This document shows positions 51,167-59,687 of a stretch of DNA of 64,000 nt, piece by piece. Within the stretch, counting starts at the first letter, position 1. The number at the start of each line of letters is the position of its first letter. The translations under genes and the position numbers were made by a program. The notes under the pieces are model-generated. The model saw only the letters and a program-made list of their open reading frames with translations, was not told the DNA's origin and did no database searches. The stretch comes from a bacterium (GTDB lineage: Bacteria; Desulfobacterota; DSWW01), in assembly GCA_028277985.1 (NCBI GenBank), contig JANQFG010000164.1, positions 1-64,000 of the forward strand, read 5' to 3'.

Positions 51167-51209
51167 GGAACAGAATGTGTGAACCATCCACAAGACACCG
51201 GAGGTCCGT

Positions 51210-52973
51210 ATGCCGCACCAGGGAGAGAAGCTCATCATAGCCAACTTCAGCGGCTTTTTCGGGGATCGATTCTCCGCCGCACAGCAGATGATCGAGGGCG
51301 GACCCATCGATGTGCTGACCGGCGATTTTCTGGCCGAGCTGACCATGGCCATCCTTCTCAGGCAGACCTTCAAGGACCCGAACAAGGGGTATGCCCACAC
51401 CTTTCTGAAGCAGATGGAAAAGGTGATGGGCCCATGCCTGGACAAAGGGATCCGGGTCGTTTCCAACGCCGGCGGTCTCAATCCCAAAGCGCTTGCAGAG
51501 GAACTGGGGAAGGCGGCGGAAGAGCTCGGACTGCTCCCGAAGATTGCTTATATCGAGGGTGACAACCTGATGCCCCGCCTCGGTGAGCTTCAGGAAGAGG
51601 GTGAGACCTTTGAGCACATGGACAAGGGGACTTCCCTGAAGGATGCGGGCGCGCAGCCCATCACGGCAAATGCATACCTTGGGGGATGGGGGATCGTGAA
51701 AGCGCTGGAACAGGGCGCGGACATCGTCGTGGGAGGAAGGCTTGCGGATGCGGCGGTCGTCATGGGACCCGCGGCCTTTCGATTCGGCTGGAAGCCTGAA
51801 GACTGGGACAGGCTGGCAGGCGCCGCCGTTGCCGGGCACATCATCGAATGCAGCGGTCAGGCTTGCGGCGGCAACTACTCGTTCGTGGATGAAATCCCTT
51901 CCTACGAGAATGTGGGCTTTCCGATTGCGGAATTATATGAAGACGGTTCCTCTGTAATCACCAAACACCCGGGCACCGGAGGTCTCGTGTCTGTGGGGAC
52001 GGTGACCGCCCAGCTTCTCTACGAAATCCGGGAGCCCAGGTACCTCACTCCGGACGTCGGCGCGCGGTTCGACACGATTCGGATTTCCGAGCAGGGTCCG
52101 GACCGGGTGGCGATCGAAGGCGTGAAAGGAGAGCCGCCCCCGGAGACCACCAAGGTCTGTATCAACAACATGGCAGGGCACATGAACTCCATGACGCTCC
52201 TCCTGGCAGGGCTGGACATCGAGAAAAAGGCGGCCATCGTGGAGGAGTCCCTGTTCAACAGCCTTGGCGGAAGGGACGCGTTCCAGGTCGTCGATGTACA
52301 GTTGATCCGCTCCGACAAGGAGAACCCGGCCTGCAACGAGGAAGCGTATGCGTATCTTCGCATGTCCGTCATGGATCCGGACGCGAAGAAGGTGGCCATG
52401 TTTTCGACCCGGTTCGTCGAACTTGCCCTGTGCAGCGTCCCGGGGCTTGCCCTGACCGCTCCGCCGGACAAAGGCCGTCCGGTCATCCAGCATTGGCCCA
52501 CTCTCGTGTCCATGGACAAGGTTCCCCAGAAGGTCATTCTCGGCGACGACAGCTTTTCGATCGAGCCGGCCCGATTCGAACAGACCCAGCCCGCACCCGA
52601 ACCCATGGCCGGGCGAATTCCGGCGGTGCCGGAAGGGGAGAAGGTCGCCGTGCCGCTTGGCCGCATCTTCGCCGCCCGTTCGGGAGACAAGGGGGGCAAC
52701 GCAAACCTCGGCATCTGGGGAAAGACCGCGGAGTCCTTCGCATTCCTGCAAGACTTCCTGACCGTTGAAAAGCTCAAGGGCCTTCTCCCGGACATGGCCC
52801 AATACGATATCGAAAGATACGAGCTTCCCAATCTGCTCGCACTCAATTTCTACATCAAGGGCGTCCTGGGAGACGGGGTCTCGGCCTCGTTGCGCATGGA
52901 TCCCCAGGCGAAGACCCTGGGCGAGTACTTGAGAACCAAGATCGTGGACATTCCAAAAACGCTGATCGAATAG
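51210..52973 (+). CDS. DUF1446 / AtuA-like protein
   Basis: The 587-residue protein has an N-terminal DUF1446 domain (IIANFSGFFGDR, GGPIDVLTGDFLAELTMAI, VSNAGGLNPKALA, GADIVVGGRLADAAVVMGPA) and a C-terminal AtuA-like ferredoxin-fold domain (LGRIFAARSGDKGGNANLGI). AtuA proteins occur in acyclic terpene utilisation and leucine/isovalerate-type clusters next to biotin-dependent acyl-CoA carboxylases, as here; their exact reaction is not settled. GGAGG precedes the ATG. It is the first gene after the sigma-54 promoter, so the whole set is likely induced together. Confidence 0.92.
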   Translation: MPHQGEKLIIANFSGFFGDRFSAAQQMIEGGPIDVLTGDFLAELTMAILLRQTFKDPNKGYAHTFLKQMEKVMGPCLDKGIRVVSNAGGLNPKALAEELGKAAEELGLLPKIAYIEGDNLMPRLGELQEEGETFEHMDKGTSLKDAGAQPITANAYLGGWGIVKALEQGADIVVGGRLADAAVVMGPAAFRFGWKPEDWDRLAGAAVAGHIIECSGQACGGNYSFVDEIPSYENVGFPIAELYEDGSSVITKHPGTGGLVSVGTVTAQLLYEIREPRYLTPDVGARFDTIRISEQGPDRVAIEGVKGEPPPETTKVCINNMAGHMNSMTLLLAGLDIEKKAAIVEESLFNSLGGRDAFQVVDVQLIRSDKENPACNEEAYAYLRMSVMDPDAKKVAMFSTRFVELALCSVPGLALTAPPDKGRPVIQHWPTLVSMDKVPQKVILGDDSFSIEPARFEQTQPAPEPMAGRIPAVPEGEKVAVPLGRIFAARSGDKGGNANLGIWGKTAESFAFLQDFLTVEKLKGLLPDMAQYDIERYELPNLLALNFYIKGVLGDGVSASLRMDPQAKTLGEYLRTKIVDIPKTLIE

Positions 52974-52986
52974 AGGAGGTGGCCCC

Positions 52987-54537
52987 ATGGGACAGTGGAT
53001 GGACGGCTTTCTGGAGAAGATGGCCGTTGTGAGAAAGGAGAACCTGGAAGGGGGAGGGCAGGATCGTATCGCCCTCCAGCACGAGCTCGGCAAGCTCACG
53101 GCTCGAGAGAGGATCGACTATCTTGCGGATCCGGGCTCGTTTCAGGAGATGGGCTCCCTGGTCCGGGATATGCGGACCACACTGGGAGAGCTCGACAAGC
53201 CCAGCCCTGCGGACGGCGTAGTCATCGGTACGGCGCGTATCGACGGCCGGCAGGTCATGGTCTATGCCACCGATTTCACGGTCATGTCCGGCTCCATCGG
53301 TGACCAGGGCATCTGGAAGATTGCCGAGCTGGTTCAGATGGCCGGGCAGGAGAACATCCCCATCATCGGACTGTTCGACTCGGTGGGCTCCAGGGTCGGT
53401 TTCACCCGGGGCTTCGTCGGCCTTCACGGCCTGGCCCGGCTGACCCGGAACTACTGCCTCTATTCCGGTGTCATCCCGCAGATCGCTCTGGTCCTCGGGC
53501 CCTGTGCCGGGCCACTGGCTCAGATACCCGTGCTCTCCGACTTCCTGATCATGAACGAGAAGACCGGATTTCTCTGGCTGGGTGGAGAGAAGGAGTCCGA
53601 TGACGCCGGCGATGCGGACTTCCACATGCGGAAGAGCGGCCAGGTCGACCTGGTGGCGGAGAGCGACGAGGAGGCCATGGACCTGGCCAAGCGGTTGCTG
53701 GAGTTCATTCCGCAGAACTGCTGGGAAGCGCCTGCCAAGGTGGTCTCCACCGATGACCCGTACCGAAGGGAGGAGGACCTTCTCGATGTGATGCCGGACA
53801 ATGTGAAGTTCACGTACGACATGCACGAGGTCATCGAACGGATCGTGGACGACGGCGAGTTCTTCGAGATCAAGGAGGACTACGCCCCCAACCTCACGGT
53901 GGGCTTTGCCCGGTTCGACGGTATGCCCGTGGGCATCGCTGCCAGCAACCCGGAAGAGCTGAGCGGCATCATGGAGCCGGACTCCTCGGACAAGTACGAC
54001 AAGTTCATGATGTTCCTTGACAACTTCAACATCCCGCTCCTGACCATGTCCGACACCACGGCATACCCGCCCGGAGACAAGTGGGAGCGAATGGGTGTGA
54101 TCCGCCACGGAGCCAAGAATCTCCACGGTTACTCCCACATGACCAATCAAAAGGTGACCATCGTGCTTCGCCGCTCCTATGGTGGCTCGAACATCACCAT
54201 GGGTTGCTCCAAGATGGGGCCCGACTTCATCTACGGCTGGCCCACCACCGAGTTTGCCCCCACCGGGCCGGAATCGATCGTGCTGGCCGTCTTCCACAAG
54301 GAGCTGGCCAAGGCGAAGGAAGAAGGCAACTACGATGAGGTATACGACTTCTACCTCAGCATCCTCAGGGAGCAGTTCAGCGTGATGAACATGGGCAAGG
54401 GGTTCACGCACTACTACACCGTGCACGATGCGATTGATCCCCGGGATACCCGGCCCCGAATCATCCGGGCCTTGCGGGCGTCCCGAAAAAAGCGTGAAGA
54501 GCTTCCGGAGAAGAGGCGGTACGTCAAACCCGCCTGA
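52987..54537 (+). CDS. Acyl-CoA carboxylase, carboxyltransferase subunit (copy 1)
   Basis: The 516-residue protein is a complete carboxyltransferase of the propionyl-/methylcrotonyl-CoA carboxylase beta type: HELGKLTARERIDYLADPG near the start, DFTVMSGSIGDQG, IIGLFDSVGSR, and the second half with MGCSKMGPDFIYGWPTTEFA. It transfers CO2 from biotin to an acyl-CoA. It has both crotonase-fold halves, so it does not need a separate alpha part. It lies 13 bases behind the AtuA gene. A second, divergent carboxyltransferase follows at once, so there may be two carboxylases using one biotin carboxylase and one carrier, or one mixed complex. Confidence 0.93.
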   Translation: MGQWMDGFLEKMAVVRKENLEGGGQDRIALQHELGKLTARERIDYLADPGSFQEMGSLVRDMRTTLGELDKPSPADGVVIGTARIDGRQVMVYATDFTVMSGSIGDQGIWKIAELVQMAGQENIPIIGLFDSVGSRVGFTRGFVGLHGLARLTRNYCLYSGVIPQIALVLGPCAGPLAQIPVLSDFLIMNEKTGFLWLGGEKESDDAGDADFHMRKSGQVDLVAESDEEAMDLAKRLLEFIPQNCWEAPAKVVSTDDPYRREEDLLDVMPDNVKFTYDMHEVIERIVDDGEFFEIKEDYAPNLTVGFARFDGMPVGIAASNPEELSGIMEPDSSDKYDKFMMFLDNFNIPLLTMSDTTAYPPGDKWERMGVIRHGAKNLHGYSHMTNQKVTIVLRRSYGGSNITMGCSKMGPDFIYGWPTTEFAPTGPESIVLAVFHKELAKAKEEGNYDEVYDFYLSILREQFSVMNMGKGFTHYYTVHDAIDPRDTRPRIIRALRASRKKREELPEKRRYVKPA

Positions 54538-54558
54538 CGGCGCGTGGAGGGAATCGAA

Positions 54559-56115
54559 ATGGGAAAGAGAATGGAAGAAGCCATCCAGAAATACCTGGAC
54601 ATCCAGGAGAAGAACAAGCTCGGCGGCGGGCAGAAGCACATCGACCGGCAGCACGACCGCGGCAAGCTGCTCGCACGGGAGCGGATCGATGTATTGATCG
54701 ACCCGGGCACATTCAATGAGCTCGGCTCCTGTGTGAACACCACCGGGATACGGATCGACGGCAGGTTCACGGATGCACCCTGCGACGCGCTGGTGATGGG
54801 TACGGCCGAGGTGCACGGCCGGCTGGTGTTTGTTGCCGCTTCGGATTTCACCGTCCTCGGTGGGTCGAGCGGCATCCAGACCCTCATGAAGACGGCTCTT
54901 GCCACCGAGCTGGCCGCCAAGTGGGGCATCCCCGTGGTTCACCTGCTGGATTCCTCGGGAGGCCGCCTGGGATACCGGGAAGTGCCCATGGCCGGAATCG
55001 ACTGGCAGTTCCGCATTCAGTCCCGCTATTCCGGGGTCGTTCCCCAAATCACGGTCCTGATGGGTCCGTGCATTGCCGGCGGTGCCTATCTGCCCACCCT
55101 CTGCGACTTCCTGTTCATCAGCCGGGTCTCGGGGAACCTGTGGCTCGGAGGCCCGCGCCAGACCCAGGCAGCCACGTCGGAGGTGTTCGACCGAGAGGTG
55201 GGCGGGGCAGACTATCACATGCGGTACTCCGGGACCTGTGACCTGGTCGGAGACGATGACAAGGAGAGCATACTGAAGTGCCGGGAGATGCTGCGTTACC
55301 TGCCGTCCAACTACAGGGAGAAGCCGCCTCGGTGGAAACGGACCGACTCGGCCGACCGGGAAGTGGAGAGCCTGGAGAGGATCGTCCCGGATGACCCGAA
55401 CCAGACCTACGACATGCACGATGTGATCAAGGAGCTGGTGGATGACGGCGAGTACTTCGAGATCAAGGACGAGTATGCAAAGAACCTGATCTGTTGCTTT
55501 GCCCGCTTCGATGGTCGTGTCGTGGGCATAGTGGCGAATAACCCGAAATACCCGGGCAGCACCCTGGAGGTGAATACTTGCGACAAGTATTACCGTTTTC
55601 TGCAGGTTCTGGACGCGTACAACATCCCGCTGGTCAACCTGACCGACACGCCTCCGGTGGTGCCGGGAGAATCGGAAGAGGCCAGGGGCCTGATTCGCCA
55701 CATAGGCAAGGTCTTGGATGTATATGCAACGGCCACGGTGCCCAAGATCGGCGTCGTACTCCGCCAGGCCTATGCGGATGCGGGCAGCCTGATCATGAGC
55801 GGCTTGAAGGGCATGGGTGCGGACCTTACGTTTGCATGGCCCATTGCCGAGTTTGCTGTCGAAGCCTCCGGCCTGGATTACCGCGAGGTCCTTGGCGAGA
55901 GCATCGAAGAAGATGCGTACGAGAAGTACTGGAAGTTTTCGAGAGAGAAGAAGGACGCCTTCGATGCAGCCCATTCCTGGACCGCCCAGATCGTGGACGA
56001 GATCATTCTGCCAAGGGATACGCGAAAGAAGATCATCCAGGCCCTGAGGCTTCTGGAGAACAAGCATGAAGACCTTCCACCAAGAAAGAAGATGCACGGC
56101 TCTGCGCCGACCTGA
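54559..56115 (+). CDS. Acyl-CoA carboxylase, carboxyltransferase subunit (copy 2)
   Basis: The ATG at 54559 has GGAGG eight bases upstream; a GTG at 54544 is less likely. The 518-residue protein has the full carboxyltransferase fold: HDRGKLLARERIDVLIDPG, FTVLGGSSGIQTLMKTALA, HLLDSSGGRLGY, GPCIAGGAYLPTL, then TDTPPVVPGESEEARGLIRH and MSGLKGMGADLTFAWP. It differs much from copy 1, so the two probably took separate roles before being joined in one operon. Substrate acyl groups cannot be derived from the sequence alone. Confidence 0.93.
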   Translation: MGKRMEEAIQKYLDIQEKNKLGGGQKHIDRQHDRGKLLARERIDVLIDPGTFNELGSCVNTTGIRIDGRFTDAPCDALVMGTAEVHGRLVFVAASDFTVLGGSSGIQTLMKTALATELAAKWGIPVVHLLDSSGGRLGYREVPMAGIDWQFRIQSRYSGVVPQITVLMGPCIAGGAYLPTLCDFLFISRVSGNLWLGGPRQTQAATSEVFDREVGGADYHMRYSGTCDLVGDDDKESILKCREMLRYLPSNYREKPPRWKRTDSADREVESLERIVPDDPNQTYDMHDVIKELVDDGEYFEIKDEYAKNLICCFARFDGRVVGIVANNPKYPGSTLEVNTCDKYYRFLQVLDAYNIPLVNLTDTPPVVPGESEEARGLIRHIGKVLDVYATATVPKIGVVLRQAYADAGSLIMSGLKGMGADLTFAWPIAEFAVEASGLDYREVLGESIEEDAYEKYWKFSREKKDAFDAAHSWTAQIVDEIILPRDTRKKIIQALRLLENKHEDLPPRKKMHGSAPT

Positions 56116-56173
56116 ACCGTCTTTGTTTCCAGTGCAACCATGAACCCAGAAGTAACCCAGACAGGAGCAAGAG

Positions 56174-57040
56174 ATGAGTGACAAAGCCATTCTGACATGT
56201 GCCCTCACGGGCGTTTTGACCGACCCGTCCATGGGGAACATCCCGGTCACGCCGGAGGAGATGGCCGAGGCGGCCCAGCAGGCGTGGGACCAGGGCGCCA
56301 CCATCGTTCACTGCCATTTCCGGGACCAGCGGCCGGGTAAGGGCATGCTGCCCAGCTGGGATGTGGACGTGGTCAAATCGATCATCGATGCGATCCGAGC
56401 CCAGGTGCCGGGGATCATCATCAACCAGAGCACCGGCGTTGTGGGTCCCGACATCTCACAGCCCGTGGCCTGCATGAAGGCGATCAAACCGGAGATGGCC
56501 GCCTGCAACGCAGGGACCATCAACTACCTCAAGCTCAAGAGTGACGGAACGTGGGCCTGGCCGCCACTGGCTTTTGACAATCCGGTGGAAAAGGTGCAGG
56601 CGTTCCTCGACGCAATGACGGCCGATGACGTTGTGCCGGAGTTCGAATGCTTCGATTCGGGTATCGTTCGCAGTGTGGCCCTGTACAAGAAGGCCGGCAT
56701 GTTCGAGGGGGATCCGCATATCTCGCTGGTCATGGGCGTGGCCAGCGGGCAGCCGGCAAAGCCGGAGTGGGTCCCGCTCCTGAAGAACGAGATGTTGGAA
56801 GGTACCCACTGGCAGGTGATCTGCGTGGGACGAAAAGAGGTATGGGACCTCCAGCGGAAGGCCCTGGAAGAAGGGGGCAATGTACGCACGGGCCTGGAAG
56901 ACACCTTCTACCTGCCCAGCGGTGAAAAGGCGAAGAGCAACGGCGAGCTGGTCGAGGCACTGGCCAAGATCACCCGCGAAGTGGGCCGGGAGATTGCCAC
57001 AGCAGACGAGGCCCGGCAGATTCTGGGGCTGAAGAACTGA
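56174..57040 (+). CDS. Beta-keto acid cleavage enzyme (BKACE, DUF849)
   Basis: The 288-residue protein is a BKACE: ILTCALTGVLTDPSMGNIPV, Zn-binding His46 and His48 in IVHCHFRDQRPGKG, PGIIINQSTG, PEFECFDSGIV and HISLVMGVASGQP. These (beta/alpha)8 enzymes condense a beta-keto acid with acetyl-CoA and split it into acetoacetate and an acyl-CoA (lysine degradation Kce is the known case). Here the beta-keto acid would come from the preceding carboxylation and oxidation steps, but that link is an inference. The start has AGGAG upstream. Confidence 0.92.
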   Translation: MSDKAILTCALTGVLTDPSMGNIPVTPEEMAEAAQQAWDQGATIVHCHFRDQRPGKGMLPSWDVDVVKSIIDAIRAQVPGIIINQSTGVVGPDISQPVACMKAIKPEMAACNAGTINYLKLKSDGTWAWPPLAFDNPVEKVQAFLDAMTADDVVPEFECFDSGIVRSVALYKKAGMFEGDPHISLVMGVASGQPAKPEWVPLLKNEMLEGTHWQVICVGRKEVWDLQRKALEEGGNVRTGLEDTFYLPSGEKAKSNGELVEALAKITREVGREIATADEARQILGLKN

Positions 57041-57120
57041 GAAGGGATCAGGGAACAGGGGTCAGGCCCCCGCTCCACCCCTCGGGCACGGGTACGGATT
57101 AGATAGAAGGAGAATGGACC

Positions 57121-57906
57121 ATGAGTGAAGAGAAAGAACTCCTGTTCGAAGTCAAAGACAAGATTGCTACGATCACGATCAACCGGCCGAAACGGAAGAA
57201 TGCGATGAACCCGGCAGTGATGGCGGGCCTGAAAGATTCCTTCGAGAAGGCAGGGGCGGACCCGGACGTATCCGCCATCATCCTCACGGGTGCCGGGGGC
57301 AGCTTCTGCGCGGGGGCCGACCTGGGAGGAACCTTCGGCGCAGACAAATCATTCCTGGACATGCACGAAGACCGCCGCTACTTTGCGGGGCTGCTGGCGG
57401 GAATGAACAAATGCAAGAAGCCGATCCTGGCTGCCATCGAGGGATACTGTCTCGCCGGCGGTATGGGACTGTGCCTGTCGAGCGATGTGGCGATTGCGAG
57501 CGAAGATGCCCAGTTCGGCCTGCCCGAAATAAAACGCGGCCTCTGGCCGTACATGGTCACAGCGGCGCTTATCCGCAACGTGGGACGCAAGAAAGCGGCC
57601 GAGCTTTGTATGACAGGGGAGCGAATCCCTGCGGCCGAGGCAGAGCGAATCGGGATCATCAACTACTGTGTACCCAAGGACCAGTATCAGGAGAAGGTTG
57701 CCGACATGGCCAAGAAGCTTTCGTCCTACAGCCCCGCTGTCATGGGCCTCGGCAAGTCCTCGTTCTACCAGATCGCTGACATGGCGCTGGAGGACGGCCT
57801 CACCTATCTCCATTCCCAGCTGACCATCAATACGCAGACCGAGGATATCGCGGAAGGCATCGCCGCGTTCATGGAGAAGCGCGAACCTCAATGGAAAGGC
57901 CGCTAG
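57121..57906 (+). CDS. Enoyl-CoA hydratase/isomerase family protein
   Basis: The 261-residue crotonase has the oxyanion pieces GGSFCAGADLGG and CLAGGMGLCLSSD, and the second catalytic Glu in FGLPEIKRGLWP. The first Glu of hydratases is a Gly here (AGGMGL), so a classical syn-hydration with two glutamates is not possible; an isomerase, a one-Glu hydratase or a hydrolase are the alternatives. AAGGAG lies before the ATG. It stands between the BKACE and the biotin carrier; the 229 bases after it hold a large inverted repeat. Confidence 0.9.
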   Translation: MSEEKELLFEVKDKIATITINRPKRKNAMNPAVMAGLKDSFEKAGADPDVSAIILTGAGGSFCAGADLGGTFGADKSFLDMHEDRRYFAGLLAGMNKCKKPILAAIEGYCLAGGMGLCLSSDVAIASEDAQFGLPEIKRGLWPYMVTAALIRNVGRKKAAELCMTGERIPAAEAERIGIINYCVPKDQYQEKVADMAKKLSSYSPAVMGLGKSSFYQIADMALEDGLTYLHSQLTINTQTEDIAEGIAAFMEKREPQWKGR

Positions 57907-57949
57907 AGATGTTTCCGGGGAACTCCAACATGTTTCACTGGAATCCCAT

Positions 57950-58062
57950 TGGGCGGTGCTGGTCGGATTTCCCTCTCCGATTTGCTTGGGCTCCGTCCCC
58001 CCCTCGGGTCTACAAAGGCGCCCTGTACAAATCGGAGAGGGAAATCCGACCAGCACCGCCCA
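57950..58062. repeat. Large perfect inverted repeat (35-bp arms)
   Basis: Positions 57950-57984 and 58028-58062 are exact complements over 35 bases, separated by a 43-base loop in which a further GGGC/GCCC pair can form. The arms contain GGTCGGATTTCCCTCTCC and its complement. As RNA it would fold into a very stable hairpin between the crotonase and the biotin carrier. It codes for nothing plausible. It may be a non-autonomous mobile element or a processing/attenuation signal within the operon. Confidence 0.85.
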
Positions 58063-58135
58063 CGACGGTTGTTTGCAGCGAGACGGAGAAGGTTCCCTGA
58101 GAAGCCCCTCGTCACTAAATGTGGAGGAGAAGCGA

Positions 58136-58381
58136 ATGGGTAAAAGAGTAGAAGTTAGAGCAAAGATGTCCGGGGTTTTCTACAGAAAGCCGGCCCCCGA
58201 CCAGCCGCCGTACGTAGAGGTGGGCGACGAGGTCAAGAAGAAACAGGTGCTGGGTCTGCTGGAAACCATGAAGGTCTTTCAGAAGATCAAGTCGCCGGCC
58301 GCCGGCAAGATCGTGGAGATCGTGGCAGAGAGTGAGACGCCCCTCAGCGACGACGATCTCATATTCGTCATCGAGGCGTGA
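58136..58381 (+). CDS. Biotin carboxyl carrier (biotinyl domain) protein
   Basis: The ATG at 58136 has GGAGG upstream and gives 81 residues; an upstream open frame through the inverted repeat is not real. It is a stand-alone biotinyl domain: YVEVGDEVKKKQVLGLLETM, biotin on the Lys of ETMKVF, then IKSPAAGKIVEI. The motif deviates from the usual EAMKM, but the flanking fold is regular. It would carry CO2 between the biotin carboxylase (60851-62236) and the two carboxyltransferases. It is short and lacks the Pro/Ala-rich linker of AccB. Confidence 0.92.
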   Translation: MGKRVEVRAKMSGVFYRKPAPDQPPYVEVGDEVKKKQVLGLLETMKVFQKIKSPAAGKIVEIVAESETPLSDDDLIFVIEA

Positions 58382-58409
58382 TCATGAGGCACAGGACGGA
58401 GGGTTGAAG

Positions 58410-59609
58410 ATGGACTTCGCATTCACGCAGGAGGAGTTGGATCTCCGGCAAGAGATCGAGACATTCGTGAAAGAGGCCCTGCCTCCGGAATGGGATGATT
58501 CGGTCGTGTACTGGCCGGGGAGCTATGGAACCATGCCCCAGACCGAGACCGAGTTCCAGGAGATCACCAAGCGTTTCAACCGCATGCTTGGTGAGAAGGG
58601 GTGGCTGAGTTTGGGCTGGCCCAAGGAACACGGGGGGCAGGGCTCTGCCATGAAGGCGGCCATTGCCGGAGACATCTTGTCATACTACCGCGTTCCGGCG
58701 GGCAGCATAGCCGCGGGTATTGTAGGGCCCACCCTTATCCTTGTGGGAAATGAAGAGCTCAAGAAGGAGTTCCTGCCGGGGATCGCCGCCGGTGAGCTGA
58801 GTTTCTGGCTTGCCTACAGCGAACCGAACGCCGGCTCTGACCTGGTGTCCCTGAAAACGACCGCTGCGGACGACGGGGATGACTTCATTGTCAACGGGCA
58901 GAAGATCTGGAGTACCGGCGCCCACGTGAGCGAATACGGCTGGGCCATTGTGAAGACGGATATGGACGCAGCGCCGCACAAGAGCGCCACCCTGATGATC
59001 ATCCCGAATGACACACCCGGGGTGACGATCAACCCGATCATCAATATCTGCGGCACGCATTCTTTCAACGAGGTCTTTTTCGACGACGCTAGGGTGCCGA
59101 AGAAGTACGTGGTCGGAGAGGTGAACAAGGGCTTCTACTACGTCATGCTGGCACTCCAGTTCGAGAGGATGATGATCGGTGCGGGATCCTTCCGCAGGGT
59201 GCTCGAAGAGCTCGTCCAGTTCGCCAAGGAGACGAAGCGCAACGGCCGTCCCCTGGCGGAGGACCCCCGGGTACGTAAGGATCTGGCGGCCCTCTCCGTG
59301 GAAGTCGAGGTCTTTCTCTCCTTTTATTGGAAACTGGCCTGGATGCAGGATCAGGGGGAGGTCCCGGAACTCGAGGCTTCGGCCATGAAGCTCATCTTCA
59401 CCGAGCTCAGCGTGAAGATGGCCAACACGGCCGTGGACCTTCTCGGCCCTTATGGCCTGCTGGACAAGGGCTCCAAATGGGCACCCTTCGGAGGGAGGGT
59501 CGGTATGGGATATCTGGATTCGATCTCCGGCCCGATCGGTGCCGGAACCTCGGAGATACAGAAGACCATCCTTGCCACCCGGGGGCTTGGACTGCCCCGC
59601 GGCCGATAG
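58410..59609 (+). CDS. Acyl-CoA dehydrogenase (large-type subunit)
   Basis: I start at the ATG at 58410 (MDFAFTQEE), with GGAGGG upstream; earlier codons lie in the carrier gene. The 399-residue protein has the acyl-CoA dehydrogenase fold: WLAYSEPNAGSDLVSLKTTA, GQKIWSTGAHVSEYGWAIVK, NEVFFDDARVP and the C-terminal GAGTSEIQKTILATRG. It removes two hydrogens from the alpha-beta bond of an acyl-CoA and passes them to ETF. It carries the GTSEIQ ADP-binding segment that its neighbour at 59688 lacks, so the two may form an alpha2beta2 enzyme with shared FAD. Confidence 0.94.
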   Translation: MDFAFTQEELDLRQEIETFVKEALPPEWDDSVVYWPGSYGTMPQTETEFQEITKRFNRMLGEKGWLSLGWPKEHGGQGSAMKAAIAGDILSYYRVPAGSIAAGIVGPTLILVGNEELKKEFLPGIAAGELSFWLAYSEPNAGSDLVSLKTTAADDGDDFIVNGQKIWSTGAHVSEYGWAIVKTDMDAAPHKSATLMIIPNDTPGVTINPIINICGTHSFNEVFFDDARVPKKYVVGEVNKGFYYVMLALQFERMMIGAGSFRRVLEELVQFAKETKRNGRPLAEDPRVRKDLAALSVEVEVFLSFYWKLAWMQDQGEVPELEASAMKLIFTELSVKMANTAVDLLGPYGLLDKGSKWAPFGGRVGMGYLDSISGPIGAGTSEIQKTILATRGLGLPRGR

Positions 59610-59644
59610 AGCTGCGACGGGAAGGGGGCCTTTCACTTACTGTC

Positions 59645-59664
59645 ATTCCCGCGAAGGCGGGAAT
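59645..59664. repeat. Dispersed hairpin repeat (ATTCCCGC type)
   Basis: ATTCCCGC-GAAG-GCGGGAAT is a perfect eight-base stem with a four-base loop between the two dehydrogenase genes. The TCATTCCCGCGAA-type hairpin is a widespread dispersed repeat in deltaproteobacterial and other genomes. Confidence 0.7.
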
Positions 59665-59687
59665 CCCTTGGCATAGGGAGATCTACC

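Noticed and set aside
52855..56304. A very long antisense open frame (1149 codons, minus strand) across both carboxyltransferase genes
   Set aside because: It is the shadow of GC-rich codon use in the two strongly recognised plus-strand genes; its translation resembles no family and it has no ribosome site.
57050..57100. GGGTCAGGCCCC-like short palindrome after the BKACE gene
   Set aside because: Arms are short and no second copy was seen in the window, so it was not called a repeat.
57956..58135. An in-frame upstream extension of the biotin carrier gene through the inverted repeat
   Set aside because: The extension is encoded by hairpin arms, has no domain similarity, and the ATG at 58136 has a good ribosome site.
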